In this document: positions 1 through 9,478 of the stretch, piece by piece
How positions within the stretch are numbered: the first letter of the stretch is position 1
Layout of the letters: each line of letters starts with the position of its first letter
Source: a bacterium
Lineage (GTDB): Bacteria; Patescibacteriota; Dojkabacteria; JAKAPS01; JAJZLI01
Assembly: GCA_027459825.1 (NCBI GenBank)
Contig: DAIDGT010000002.1
Location: 18,288 to 72,629, forward strand
Reading direction: 5' to 3'
DNA length: 54,342 bases
Made by a program: the position numbers and the translations under genes
The notes under the pieces: model-generated
What the model was told of the DNA's origin: nothing
Seen by the model: the letters and a program-made list of their open reading frames with translations, nothing else
The model's database searches: none

Positions 1-352
1 GAGTACCTATATCATCATTCAAGCTTCGCGAAATCATAGTAACTTTCGCAATCGAAATAATGGAAGGAAGAGCCTCTCCCCTAAAACCAAATGTAGCTAT
101 TTCCATCAAATCTTTTTCCGTGTTTATTTTCGAAGTAGCAAACCTCTTTGCAGAGAGAACCATATCATCTCTAGACATACCAATACCATCGTCATCAATT
201 CGAATATTTATTCCATCAATGCTGACAACAATATTTTTAGCATTGGCATCAAGTGAATTTTCTATCAACTCTTTCAGAATTGAAGATGGTCGCTCTACAA
301 CTTCTCCCGCAGCAATTTTATTTGCAACTTCAATAGGCAAAACACGTATCAT
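1..352 (-). CDS. mutL: DNA mismatch repair protein MutL, N-terminal part (cut by window edge)
   Basis: GHKL-ATPase domain of MutL, the ATP-dependent partner of MutS in mismatch repair. The first ~117 residues are visible. They begin MIRVLPIEVANKIAAGEVVE and carry ATPase motif I (ELIENSLDA, with the catalytic Glu and Mg-binding Asn), motif II (DDDGIG), the TSKI segment and motif III (FGFRGEAL). These are diagnostic of MutL. The rest of the gene lies before base 1. The ATG at 352 is supported by an extended -10 (TGGTATCAT) ending 7 nt upstream. mutS lies upstream on the same strand, one gene away. Confidence 0.95.
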   Translation of the reverse strand, partial: MIRVLPIEVANKIAAGEVVERPSSILKELIENSLDANAKNIVVSIDGINIRIDDDGIGMSRDDMVLSAKRFATSKINTEKDLMEIATFGFRGEALPSIISIAKVTMISRSLNDDIGT

Positions 353-359
353 AATATGG

Positions 360-368
360 ATGATACCA
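360..368 (-). promoter_or_regulatory. Extended -10 promoter element for mutL
   Basis: Minus-strand TGG-TATCAT; the hexamer (365-360) ends 7 nt before the mutL ATG, so the mRNA would be leaderless or nearly so. Confidence 0.55.
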
Positions 369-391
369 TAAAATAGAGTATAAATTTGAAA

Positions 392-1234
392 TTAAATCCA
401 CCCTTTAATAACCAAAAAGCTTACAATAAAAGCTACAAACACGAGTAATACTCCAACTGTTGCAATAGAGTAAAATCCCCTCAATATATCTGATTTGGCA
501 AGGGGATTTCTCCCAATTGATATAGTAGAATTTTTTGCAGATCTGAATATAATTATACCTGCAAAAATAATTGAAGTCATAATAATTATAAAGACAACTA
601 TAAGCTGAGCTAAAGAAATAGGTTTTCCCGAAATAGGAACACCTATTGCAGTAAGAATGGAATTAATAGGACCAGAGGAATTAGCACTAGATATATATTG
701 AACATTAATATCAACAGATATTTCACCTACATATACTGTCGTCTTTCCTCCATTTACAGAATTTACACTATATGAAGAAGCATTCTTACTACTTGAATTA
801 AAATTATCCAAAGCTCTTCCTACTGTATAACCTGATTCACAATACATTCCAACTCCATTAATAGGAGAAGGACAAATATAATCACCTGAGGTAATATTTC
901 CATTTACAGTTGAAACATATGTAAGAACAGTTCCTGATGAAGAAACATAATCAACATTCCCAGTACCATTACTTTGAGTTAAAAAACTAGAATTATCGAC
1001 AACCCCCAGAACTTGCCTATTATTTGAAAGATTTGCTTTCTCTATATATTGACTACCATTTTGAGAATTTACTGAAACCAAGTTTCCAGAAACAATACTA
1101 TTATCTTTATATAAATAACCTACAGCAGTACTAAATGCGAAAACTGGTGATACTAAAAATGCAACATAAACACAAAAAGCTACAAGGAATATAATAATAT
1201 ATAAGATATATGATTTATACTGGATAGTATCCAT
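392..1234 (-). CDS. Membrane-anchored protein of unknown function with a peptidase-G2-like segment
   Basis: Unrecognised gene of about 280 residues between mutS and mutL. An N-terminal membrane segment (about residues 8-30 from this start) precedes a Ser/Asn/Gly-rich extracellular-type region. Two further membrane helices lie near the C-terminus (LIVVFIIIMTSIIFAGIIIF and a second ending VSFLVIKG). The segment around GDYICPSPINGVGMY...GYTVGRALD resembles the turn-rich pattern of peptidase_G2 autoproteolytic or tail-fibre-like domains; I recall this pattern, no search supports it. An ATG at 1276 would add 14 residues. I prefer 1234 because a -10-like TACAAT ends 9 nt before it and the membrane anchor then starts close to the N-terminus. 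Function unknown; a role in DNA repair is not implied. Confidence 0.75.
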   Translation of the reverse strand: MDTIQYKSYILYIIIFLVAFCVYVAFLVSPVFAFSTAVGYLYKDNSIVSGNLVSVNSQNGSQYIEKANLSNNRQVLGVVDNSSFLTQSNGTGNVDYVSSSGTVLTYVSTVNGNITSGDYICPSPINGVGMYCESGYTVGRALDNFNSSSKNASSYSVNSVNGGKTTVYVGEISVDINVQYISSANSSGPINSILTAIGVPISGKPISLAQLIVVFIIIMTSIIFAGIIIFRSAKNSTISIGRNPLAKSDILRGFYSIATVGVLLVFVAFIVSFLVIKGWI

Positions 1235-1243
1235 ATCATCATC

Positions 1244-1249
1244 ATTGTA
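1244..1249 (-). promoter_or_regulatory. -10 element before the membrane protein gene
   Basis: TACAAT on the minus strand, 9 nt before the ATG at 1234. It lies downstream of the alternative ATG at 1276, so it favours the shorter protein. Confidence 0.4.
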
Positions 1250-1292
1250 ATGAATACAATTGTCATTTGCAAACATTTACAGTAATTCTGTT

Positions 1293-3812
1293 TTAATTTA
1301 ATTTAGATTTTAATTCAAGTAATTTATTAAATGCATCAATAGGAGACAAGCTATTTATATCGAGACTATGAAGTTCTTTTTCAATAGAAGAATCATAATG
1401 TTCACCAGAAAATAGATCGTTCTGAACAGAGCTTACTTTATATCCACCTTGCTTTTCAATAAAATTTTTTAATATTTCATTTGCCCGAGATATTACAGCA
1501 TCTGGCACTCCTGATATTTTTGCTACATATATACCATAACTTTTATCAGTCCCACCTTTAACAAGATTACGAAGAAAAATAACTTTTCCTCCTTTTTCCC
1601 GAACATCAACATTAAAATTTTTAATTTTAGGAAACAACTCTTCTAACTTCACAAGTTCATGATAATGAGTAGCAAAAATTGTCTTTGCACCTATTCTTTC
1701 ATATATGTATTCAATAATTGCCCAAGCAATAGAAACACCATCAAATGTTGAAGTACCTCTACCAATCTCGTCAAGAATAATTAAACTCTTAGAAGTTGCA
1801 TTATTCAAAATATTAGCAGTTTCCGTCATTTCAACCATAAAAGTACTCTCTCCTTTGGATAAATCATCTGAAGCGCCAACCCGAGTAAAAATCCTATCAA
1901 TAATAGGAACAACTGCATTTTTTGCAGGAACGAAAGACCCCATTTGTGCCAGTATTGATATAATTGCAGTTTGTCTTAATATACTACTTTTTCCTGACAT
2001 ATTAGGACCTGTTATTACAATAATCCTTTGATCAGAAGAAAATTCAATATCATTTGGAATATACTGATCAGGAAAAATAACATTTTCTATTACAGGATGT
2101 CTACCACCCTCAATTTTCATATTATCATCATCTGTATTAATCTTAGGTTTGTGAAAATTGAGGTATTTTGCAGATATCGCAAAGGACAAAAGTACATCCA
2201 ATGTACCTACAGCATCAGCTACAAATTGAATATATGGTATATATTCTTGAAGCTCTACTTTTAAATTATTATATATATCATTTTCCAATGTAGATATTCT
2301 ACCCTGAGCATTAATAATTAAATCTTCATATTCTTTAAGTTTAGGAGAGATAAATCTCTCAGCATTAACTAAGGTTTGTTTCCTAATATAATCAGAAGGA
2401 ATTTTAGATTTATGTGTATGTGAAACTTCTATATAATATCCAAACACTTTATTATAGTGAACTTTTAAGGAAGGAATACCAAGCTTTTCAATTTCTTCTT
2501 TCTGGAAATTTGTAATCCAACTCTTACCTTGTTCAATTGCATCCTTATATTTATCAAGTTCTACATTAATTCCTTTTTTTATATATCCTCCATCTTTAAG
2601 GAGCATGGGAGAACTTTCATCTATATATTTCCTAATAACCTCTAGTAACTCAAAAAATTTATTCTGAGAAGATATACTATTACTCAAATCTTTTAATACT
2701 CTAGATTGAAATTCCTTCATTTTTGGTAGCAAATTTGCTATTGCATCAATTGATGATGCCAAGGAAAGGAGATCTCTAGGCATTACAGATAATGTTCCTA
2801 TCTTTGCAGATATACGATACATATCAGAAACTAAAGACAGATTTTCGGTGAAAGATTCTCCTGTATTAAGCTTTAAGATTTCCCCAACTCCTTCCAATCT
2901 TTTTTCTATTTCAATGGGATCTAATAAAGGATGAGATAATAAAAACCTTAATTTTCTGGCACCAAGAGAACTAGAAGTCTTATCAATAACAGATATTAAA
3001 GATCCTTTATATGAAAAATCTCTATAAGTTTCAAACAACTCTAAACTTCTTATACAATTTTCGTCTAAAATCATGTAATCAAAAGACTTGAATATTTTTG
3101 GTGGCTTTATATGTAATATTTCGTTTCTTTGGTTATCTTTCACATACTTAATAATTGCCCCTGCAGAATTCAGGGATAAATGAATATCCGGAATACCAAA
3201 ACCTTTTGATGTAGACACTTTGAAATGTGAAAATAAATAGTCTTTATTAAAATAAGGAAATAATGAAGAGCTACTACCTATATTTAGATCAAAACTATCG
3301 TCAACAATAATTTCTTTTGGAGATATAGATGATACAAAGGTTATAAAATCGTCTTTCGATAAAGGGTCATGAATGTAAAAATCACCAGAGGAAAAATCTA
3401 TAAAGGAAGATAGGTAAAAGTCTTTTTTTTTGAATACAGCAAGTAAATAATTACTTTCTCTATTATCATTATCAAGTAAGGAAGTGGATGGAGTGACAAC
3501 CTTAACAATATCTCTCTTAACAACACCTTTTGTAAGTTTTGGATCTTCAAGTTGTTCACATACAGCAACCTTATATCCTGCATCCAGTAGCTTAGCAAGA
3601 TAAGAATCTAAAGCATGATATGGAAAACCTGCCATTGGAGTTTTTTTCTCAGTTCTATCCCTTGATGTCAAAGTAATATTCAAAACCTTAGATGCAACTA
3701 CTGCATCCTTATCAAACATTTCATAGAAATCTCCCATTCTAAAAAGCAAAATAGAATCAGGATTATCTTTTTTTAAAGAGTAATATTGCCCCATTGCCTT
3801 TGTATCTTGCAT
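1293..3812 (-). CDS. mutS: DNA mismatch repair protein MutS
   Basis: 839 residues, normal for MutS1. The N-terminal mismatch-binding domain has the Phe-X-Glu motif (LLFRMGDFYEMF, about residues 23-34), whose Phe stacks on the mispair. The C-terminal ABC-type ATPase has Walker A GPNMSGKSS and the Walker B/signature stretch LIILDEIGRGTSTFDG. MutS recognises mispairs and recruits MutL. The start is fixed by both the usual MutS N-terminus and a TATAAT ending 8 nt upstream. It is divergent from the glycosyltransferase gene across 63 nt. Confidence 0.98.
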   Translation of the reverse strand: MQDTKAMGQYYSLKKDNPDSILLFRMGDFYEMFDKDAVVASKVLNITLTSRDRTEKKTPMAGFPYHALDSYLAKLLDAGYKVAVCEQLEDPKLTKGVVKRDIVKVVTPSTSLLDNDNRESNYLLAVFKKKDFYLSSFIDFSSGDFYIHDPLSKDDFITFVSSISPKEIIVDDSFDLNIGSSSSLFPYFNKDYLFSHFKVSTSKGFGIPDIHLSLNSAGAIIKYVKDNQRNEILHIKPPKIFKSFDYMILDENCIRSLELFETYRDFSYKGSLISVIDKTSSSLGARKLRFLLSHPLLDPIEIEKRLEGVGEILKLNTGESFTENLSLVSDMYRISAKIGTLSVMPRDLLSLASSIDAIANLLPKMKEFQSRVLKDLSNSISSQNKFFELLEVIRKYIDESSPMLLKDGGYIKKGINVELDKYKDAIEQGKSWITNFQKEEIEKLGIPSLKVHYNKVFGYYIEVSHTHKSKIPSDYIRKQTLVNAERFISPKLKEYEDLIINAQGRISTLENDIYNNLKVELQEYIPYIQFVADAVGTLDVLLSFAISAKYLNFHKPKINTDDDNMKIEGGRHPVIENVIFPDQYIPNDIEFSSDQRIIVITGPNMSGKSSILRQTAIISILAQMGSFVPAKNAVVPIIDRIFTRVGASDDLSKGESTFMVEMTETANILNNATSKSLIILDEIGRGTSTFDGVSIAWAIIEYIYERIGAKTIFATHYHELVKLEELFPKIKNFNVDVREKGGKVIFLRNLVKGGTDKSYGIYVAKISGVPDAVISRANEILKNFIEKQGGYKVSSVQNDLFSGEHYDSSIEKELHSLDINSLSPIDAFNKLLELKSKLN

Positions 3813-3820
3813 AATTTAGG

Positions 3821-3826
3821 ATTATA
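3821..3826 (-). promoter_or_regulatory. -10 element for mutS
   Basis: Minus-strand TATAAT, 8 nt before the mutS ATG. A weak -35 (TTGTAA, 3850-3845) lies 18 bp upstream of it. Confidence 0.6.
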
Positions 3827-3832
3827 TCGTAA

Positions 3833-3846
3833 AAGTAAATTTACTT
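3833..3846. repeat. 14-bp perfect palindrome between divergent promoters
   Basis: AAGTAAATTTACTT reads the same on both strands. It sits between the outward-facing -10 elements of mutS and the glycosyltransferase gene. It could be an operator or a chance AT-rich palindrome. Confidence 0.35.
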
Positions 3847-3855
3847 ACAAACTTA

Positions 3856-3864
3856 TGTTATAAT
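3856..3864 (+). promoter_or_regulatory. Extended -10 for the GT2 gene
   Basis: TGT-TATAAT; the hexamer ends 11 nt before the ATG at 3876, predicting a leader of only a few nucleotides. Confidence 0.6.
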
Positions 3865-3875
3865 TTGGGCATCTT

Positions 3876-5360
3876 ATGTCAAACATTTCTATGAATAGGC
3901 TAAAAAGGCGTGATAGGATATATCAAATGATCCCAGGACTTATGCTATGGGGAGGTATTTTTATTATGTTTTTTCTATCATTCACATACCCAACTGTACT
4001 AATATATCTTGTTATACTTTACATAACATACTTTGTATATCAATCTATTAGTACATTAATACTAGTATTTAAAGCCAATAAAAAGATATTGGAGGTAAAA
4101 TCTACTGACTGGGAAACAAAGTTAACTGAAGAATTTGGGAATGCGTGGAAAGATTATTACCAGGCCTTATTAATTCCTATTGCAAATGAAGGAGAAGACA
4201 TTGTACTCCCAACAGTTGAGGCGGCATCTAAAATTGCATATCCCAAGGATAGAAAAATAATAATATTCGCAACTGAGAAAAAATATGAGAATGGAGCAAA
4301 AATGGCAGACAAGTTAAAAAAAGAATATTCTCAAAGTTTTGGAAAGATAATAATCAGCACACACACACTAAAAGAAGGAGAAATCCCTGGGAAAGCATCA
4401 AATGAAAACTACGCTGCCAGAGAAGTATACGATGTACTGACCAAGGATAATATAGATACAAGCAAAGTTATACTTACAAGTAATGACGCTGATTATAGAC
4501 ATGAGAAGAATTATTTTGCTTACTTAACCTATACTTACCTTAAAACAGAAAACAGTAGATCAACTATCTTTCAACCAATTCCAATTTTTTATAACAATAT
4601 ATGGAAAGTATCTATAGTCTCAAGAATTATTGCTACATTTGCTGCACAGTGGCAAATGGCGATTACATTTAAACCAGAAAGATTTATCAATTTTTCATGT
4701 TATGCTCTAAATTTAGAATCATTAAGACAAATAGGATATTGGGACGCAAATATCATACCAGAAGATGAGAGGTTATTTTGGAAAGCTATTATAGCATTTG
4801 GTGATGACACACAAGTTATACCTCTTTACATACCGGTTTATGGGGATGCAGTTCTAACAGATACTTTTTGGGGAAGTATTAAAGAGCAATACAAACAACT
4901 TAGAAGATGGGCATGGGGAGCATCAGAAATGTCATTTAGTATTCCAAATGTAGTAACACATAAAAAGATATCCAAGAGTAGAAAATTTTCACTTATATCT
5001 CAACAACTAAGAAATTCATTTGAAAGGGCAATGACACCAATAATCATCACTTTTGGTGATATACTTCCACTACTAAATTCTCATTTTCAAAAATTATCAC
5101 TATCATACACCATTCCAACATTCATAAGTCGCCTAATGACAATAACAACACTAGCAATTATAATTATATTAATATTTGAAGCAAGATTAGCACCACACAA
5201 GAATGATAAAAATATATTAAAAAGATCATTTTCATATATGGGATGGATAACATATCCATTAGTTAGTATAATATTTTCATCAATTCCTGCAATTGATGCG
5301 CAAACAAGACTTTTATTTGGGAAAAATATACAATATGTACCTACAGTAAAAAAGACTTAA
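3876..5360 (+). CDS. Membrane glycosyltransferase, GT2-like (processive-synthase type)
   Basis: 494 residues. Two N-terminal membrane helices (about residues 20-65) are followed by a cytoplasmic catalytic domain and more helices at the C-terminus. Motifs fit GT2 enzymes of the cellulose/hyaluronan-synthase group: an Asp-X-Asp (SNDADYRHEKNYF) for nucleotide-sugar/metal binding, PEDERLFWKAI as the catalytic acid region, and QLRRWAWG as the Q-x-x-R-W motif. It probably makes or modifies a surface polysaccharide; substrate unknown. The convergent neighbour makes GDP-mannose, so a mannosyl donor is conceivable (inference). Its TAA overlaps the neighbour's stop codon. Confidence 0.85.
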   Translation: MSNISMNRLKRRDRIYQMIPGLMLWGGIFIMFFLSFTYPTVLIYLVILYITYFVYQSISTLILVFKANKKILEVKSTDWETKLTEEFGNAWKDYYQALLIPIANEGEDIVLPTVEAASKIAYPKDRKIIIFATEKKYENGAKMADKLKKEYSQSFGKIIISTHTLKEGEIPGKASNENYAAREVYDVLTKDNIDTSKVILTSNDADYRHEKNYFAYLTYTYLKTENSRSTIFQPIPIFYNNIWKVSIVSRIIATFAAQWQMAITFKPERFINFSCYALNLESLRQIGYWDANIIPEDERLFWKAIIAFGDDTQVIPLYIPVYGDAVLTDTFWGSIKEQYKQLRRWAWGASEMSFSIPNVVTHKKISKSRKFSLISQQLRNSFERAMTPIIITFGDILPLLNSHFQKLSLSYTIPTFISRLMTITTLAIIIILIFEARLAPHKNDKNILKRSFSYMGWITYPLVSIIFSSIPAIDAQTRLLFGKNIQYVPTVKKT

Positions 5361-6430
5361 AGTAGAGAATCCTTTTTCTTCGATTTTAATTCAGCAATAA
5401 CATCTTTTAATTTGTGAGCAACATCAAGTGAACATACAAGTAGTGCATCATCAGTATCTATCACAGCAATATCAGAAACCCCAACAGTACAAATAATTTT
5501 ATCCTTAGAACTTGAAAGTATAAGAGTATTTTTAGTATCAATAGTAATAGAATCAGAAATAACAACATTAGACTCATTAGTATCCTCTAATACTTCTTTA
5601 AAAGAAGCCCAATTACCTATATCAGACCATCCAAGATCAGCAGGAATATCTACAACTTCATCGGAACTTACTTTCTCAAGAATTGCATAATCAATTGAAA
5701 TTTTATCTATTGAAGAGTATAGAGATGCAAAATCTTCATCTTTAAAATATTTTTCAGTGATCTTTTCTAAAATATCTGCTACATGGGGCATGTACTCTTT
5801 ATATAACTCAGGTAATTTTCCTTTTGGAAAAACTTTATAACCTGTATGCCATAAATATTCAAAACTTTCTATAAAAGTTTTAGCTGTCTTAAGATCAGGC
5901 TTTTCTATATGTTTTACAAATTTATAAATACCAAAATCATCTAATGTTTCTATTTGCTCCCCAATTTTTATATACCCTAAATTAACATTTGGAGAAGTAG
6001 GGTTTACATCTATCTGTACAATTTTATTGTGTTCAGTAGCATACCTGTCTGCAACAATATATGCTTTCAAAAAGATATCTTCATATTTTATTAAATGATC
6101 AGACCATAAAATTGCTATATTTTCATCAGGAAATTTTTTATTTAATACATATGCGCCAAATCCAACACAAGCTAAGGTATCTCTAGTTTCTGCTTCAATA
6201 AGAATATTACTATTTGAAATTCCAGGAAATTCTTCTTTTATAATAGAAACATATTCCTTAGGAGAAACGACATAAAGATCTTCTTTTGAAAATTTCTTTA
6301 GAAGCCTTTCAACAGTCATTTGAAATAAGGATTTTCCTTTTATAAATTTTTGAAATTGTTTAGGATGGCTTTTTCTTGATACAGGCCAAAGTCTTGTACC
6401 ATTACCACCTGCAAATATTAAAAATTTCAT
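5357..6430 (-). CDS. Mannose-1-phosphate guanylyltransferase (GDP-mannose pyrophosphorylase)
   Basis: 357 residues. It carries the nucleotidyltransferase signature FAGGNGTRLWPVSRKSHPKQF at the N-terminus, VKHIEKPD, and WHTGYKVF in the sugar-binding region. It converts mannose-1-phosphate and GTP to GDP-mannose for glycan synthesis. It lacks the C-terminal phosphomannose isomerase domain of the ~470-residue bifunctional ManC/AlgA, so the isomerase must be encoded elsewhere. The start follows directly from the canonical N-terminal loop. A possible -10 (TAAACT with upstream TG) lies 15 nt before the ATG. Convergent with the GT2 gene and sharing a TTAA stop overlap. Confidence 0.93.
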   Translation of the reverse strand: MKFLIFAGGNGTRLWPVSRKSHPKQFQKFIKGKSLFQMTVERLLKKFSKEDLYVVSPKEYVSIIKEEFPGISNSNILIEAETRDTLACVGFGAYVLNKKFPDENIAILWSDHLIKYEDIFLKAYIVADRYATEHNKIVQIDVNPTSPNVNLGYIKIGEQIETLDDFGIYKFVKHIEKPDLKTAKTFIESFEYLWHTGYKVFPKGKLPELYKEYMPHVADILEKITEKYFKDEDFASLYSSIDKISIDYAILEKVSSDEVVDIPADLGWSDIGNWASFKEVLEDTNESNVVISDSITIDTKNTLILSSSKDKIICTVGVSDIAVIDTDDALLVCSLDVAHKLKDVIAELKSKKKDSLL

Positions 6431-6579
6431 AGAGAATAAGTTTTAAGTTTATCACTACAGATAATATATTACAACATTAAAAAAACAACACATATAACCT
6501 AGAGTATAAAACATGATATTTATTCAGATACTTATTTCCTAAACATTAAAAATCATTTGAAAATAACAACTTATTATTA

Positions 6580-6585
6580 TAGAAT
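6580..6585 (+). promoter_or_regulatory. -10 element for ileS
   Basis: TAGAAT ending 7 nt before the ATG at 6593. It overlaps the upstream in-frame ATG at 6584, which would therefore not be on the transcript. Confidence 0.5.
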
Positions 6586-6592
6586 GTGTCAT

Positions 6593-9478
6593 ATGAAATT
6601 CAAAAGCATGGAGTCCATTCCTGACTTCAAAAAAATTGAAGAAGAAACATTAAAGTTTTGGAAGGACAACAAGATTTTCCAGAAAAGTTTAGACAACCGA
6701 AAAGATAGTGATAAGTACGTTTTCTATGATGGACCACCATTTGCAACAGGGTTACCACATTATGGACATCTTACACAAGGAACAATCAAAGACATTATTC
6801 CCAGATATCATACGATGAAAGGAAAATATGTAGAAAGAAGGTTTGGATGGGACTGTCATGGACTTCCAGTAGAGTATGAACTTGAAAAGGTCAAAGGAAT
6901 AAAAAATAAAAAAGAAATAGAGGATATGGGCATAGACATATTTAATGAATCATGCAGAAGCATTGTTCAAAAATATGTTGAAGAATGGAGGATATTTGTA
7001 GAAAGGATGGGTAGGTGGGTAGACATGGAAAATGATTACAAAACCATGGATTTACCTTTTATGGAAAGCGTATGGTATGTATTTAAAACACTCTATGACA
7101 AGGGACTTATATATGAAGGTTACAAAAGTATCCATATATGCCCAAGGTGTGCAACCCCACTTTCTAATACAGAAGTACAAATGGGATACAAAGATCTTGA
7201 AGATTCATCCGTTATAGTAAAATTTAAACTTGAAGATGAAAATAAATATATGCTCGCATGGACAACAACTCCATGGACCCTACCTGCAAATGTATTACTA
7301 GCAGTATCTAAAAATATAAAATACTCAGAAGTAGAGCACAATGGGGAAGCGTATATTGTCGCTAAAAGTAGGATAGAATATATATTCGAAAACCTCGAAT
7401 ACAGAGTCATTAAAGATATCAACATAAATGATTATATAGGTAAAAAGTACACACCTATGTTTGATATCTCAAAGCTAGAAGATATAGATAGTACAAAAGG
7501 ATGGTTTATTGCCGAAGCAAATTTTGTAGAAGAAAATGAAGGAACAGGAATAGTACATATAGCCCCTGCATTCGGAGAAGAAGACATGCTTGTTGGGAAA
7601 AAGTTGGAGGCTCCTGTCATAAGACATATAGATATACAAGGAAAATTTGGAGAATACCCAATGATGGAGTGGGCAGCTGGAGAAGCAAGATTACTCAACA
7701 AAGACATTATTGAATTTCTACAGAATCAAAATATACTACTTAAAGTTTTAAAAATAGTACATTCATACCCCCACTGTTGGAGGTGCGATACACCACTACT
7801 AAACTATTCAATGGAGTCTTGGTTTGTAAATGTACAAAAAATAAAGTCAGAAACACTAAAAAATAACGAAAAAATATACTGGTTTCCAAAACATTTAAAA
7901 GAAGGACGATTTAAAAACGGATTAGAAAATGCACCTGACTGGGCAATCTCACGAAACAGGTACTGGGGAACACCTATTCCTGTATGGAAGTGTAATAGTT
8001 GTTCAAATGTTAAAGTTATAGGATCTAAGAATGAGTTAGAAGAGTTGTCATCCAAAAAAAACATTACTGATATACATAGGCACTTTATTGATAAATTAGA
8101 GATAAAGTGTGACAAGTGTGAAAAAGGAATAATGCATAGAATACCAGAGGTATTAGACTGTTGGTTTGAGTCAGGGTCTATGCCATATGCGCAAAAACAT
8201 TATCCATTTGAAAATAAAGAAGAGTTTGAAAAGAATTTTCCAGCAAATTTTATAGCCGAAGCAATAGATCAAACAAGAGGATGGTTCTATGTATTACATA
8301 CAATATCAACAGCACTACATGGGACAGCAGCATTTCAAAATGTAATAGTAACAGGGCTAGTCCTAGCAGCTGATGGACAAAAAATGTCAAAGTCAAAAAA
8401 GAATTATACCGATCCTATGGATATTATAAATACATATGGAGCAGAAGCACTCCGTATCTATTTAATAAAATCTCCTCTAGTAAAAGGAGAAGATTTAATG
8501 TTTAAAAATGAAGGGATAAGGGAAGTTGTTAAGGAAATAATGGTTCCTTTCTACAATATAGTAAAGTACTTCACCATATATGCAAATCTATTTAATTTTA
8601 AAGAAAGTGAGAAAGAAAGCGACCATTTACTCGATCAATGGATTATTTCTAAAACAGAAAATTTTGTCATACAACTTGAAGAGTATTTACAATCGTATGA
8701 CCTAATGGGGGCAACATCCATTATTCAACCATACATACAAACCTTGTCAACAGAGTACATAAGAAGATCAAGAAATAGATTTGTAAATGGAGATAAGGAA
8801 GCATTATCCACATTATATAAGGTTTTATTAAAGTTTACTCTTTCAATTGCGCCTGTAATGCCTTTTATATCAGAATATGTATATAAAGAATTGAATGGTA
8901 ATAAAGAAAGTGTACATTTAGAAGATTACCCTAAAACATCAAGTAACCTTTACAATAAAGACCTTGAAGAAATAATGGAAATTGCTCAAATTGCAATTAC
9001 AGATATACAGAATATAAGGGTGGAAAATTCTATTAAATTAAAACAACCAGTAAAAGAAGTATTTATAAACTATGACAAGATAAATAAATCTGAACTAAAA
9101 CAAGATATTTTATATATAATTAAAGATGAGGTAAATGCTAGAAAAATCTCTACAACAACAAATAAGACATTTAAATCAAAAGATAATATCCATGGATCAA
9201 CAGGAGTTGATATATCAATAGATGAGGACATATTACAAGATACAACAAAAAGAGAAATAATCAGAGCAATTCAGACAATAAGAAAAGAATCTGGTTATAA
9301 TATAGAAGATATAGTTGATTGTACGATTTCATCGCCAAGTGATAACATCAAAGCTGTGTTAGAAAAATTTAAAGATGAAATTTCAAAAGCGACAAAATTA
9401 AAAAACTTAATAATTTCAGATAATACAGGAAAAAAGGTTATTATAGATAACCAAGAAGCTACTATCTCTATAAAATGA
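6593..9478 (+). CDS. ileS: Isoleucyl-tRNA synthetase, eukaryote/archaea-like (type 2)
   Basis: About 961 residues. Class Ia synthetase charging tRNA-Ile. The HIGH motif appears as HYGH in PPFATGLPHYGHLTQGT and is followed by RRFGWDCHGLPVEYE, the arrangement of the eukaryotic-type IleRS2 rather than the usual bacterial type. The KMSKS loop is intact (DGQKMSKSKKNY). The central editing domain (WTTTPWTLPAN) and anticodon-binding C-terminus are present. In-frame starts also exist at 6557 (TTG), 6584 and 6608; I chose 6593 because of the -10 at 6580. The stop TGA overlaps the next gene's ATG, so translation is likely coupled. Confidence 0.95.
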   Translation: MKFKSMESIPDFKKIEEETLKFWKDNKIFQKSLDNRKDSDKYVFYDGPPFATGLPHYGHLTQGTIKDIIPRYHTMKGKYVERRFGWDCHGLPVEYELEKVKGIKNKKEIEDMGIDIFNESCRSIVQKYVEEWRIFVERMGRWVDMENDYKTMDLPFMESVWYVFKTLYDKGLIYEGYKSIHICPRCATPLSNTEVQMGYKDLEDSSVIVKFKLEDENKYMLAWTTTPWTLPANVLLAVSKNIKYSEVEHNGEAYIVAKSRIEYIFENLEYRVIKDININDYIGKKYTPMFDISKLEDIDSTKGWFIAEANFVEENEGTGIVHIAPAFGEEDMLVGKKLEAPVIRHIDIQGKFGEYPMMEWAAGEARLLNKDIIEFLQNQNILLKVLKIVHSYPHCWRCDTPLLNYSMESWFVNVQKIKSETLKNNEKIYWFPKHLKEGRFKNGLENAPDWAISRNRYWGTPIPVWKCNSCSNVKVIGSKNELEELSSKKNITDIHRHFIDKLEIKCDKCEKGIMHRIPEVLDCWFESGSMPYAQKHYPFENKEEFEKNFPANFIAEAIDQTRGWFYVLHTISTALHGTAAFQNVIVTGLVLAADGQKMSKSKKNYTDPMDIINTYGAEALRIYLIKSPLVKGEDLMFKNEGIREVVKEIMVPFYNIVKYFTIYANLFNFKESEKESDHLLDQWIISKTENFVIQLEEYLQSYDLMGATSIIQPYIQTLSTEYIRRSRNRFVNGDKEALSTLYKVLLKFTLSIAPVMPFISEYVYKELNGNKESVHLEDYPKTSSNLYNKDLEEIMEIAQIAITDIQNIRVENSIKLKQPVKEVFINYDKINKSELKQDILYIIKDEVNARKISTTTNKTFKSKDNIHGSTGVDISIDEDILQDTTKREIIRAIQTIRKESGYNIEDIVDCTISSPSDNIKAVLEKFKDEISKATKLKNLIISDNTGKKVIIDNQEATISIK

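Noticed and set aside
60-371. Open frame of 103 codons on the plus strand
   Set aside because: It is the antisense of the conserved MutL ATPase domain, whose motifs are unmistakable on the minus strand.
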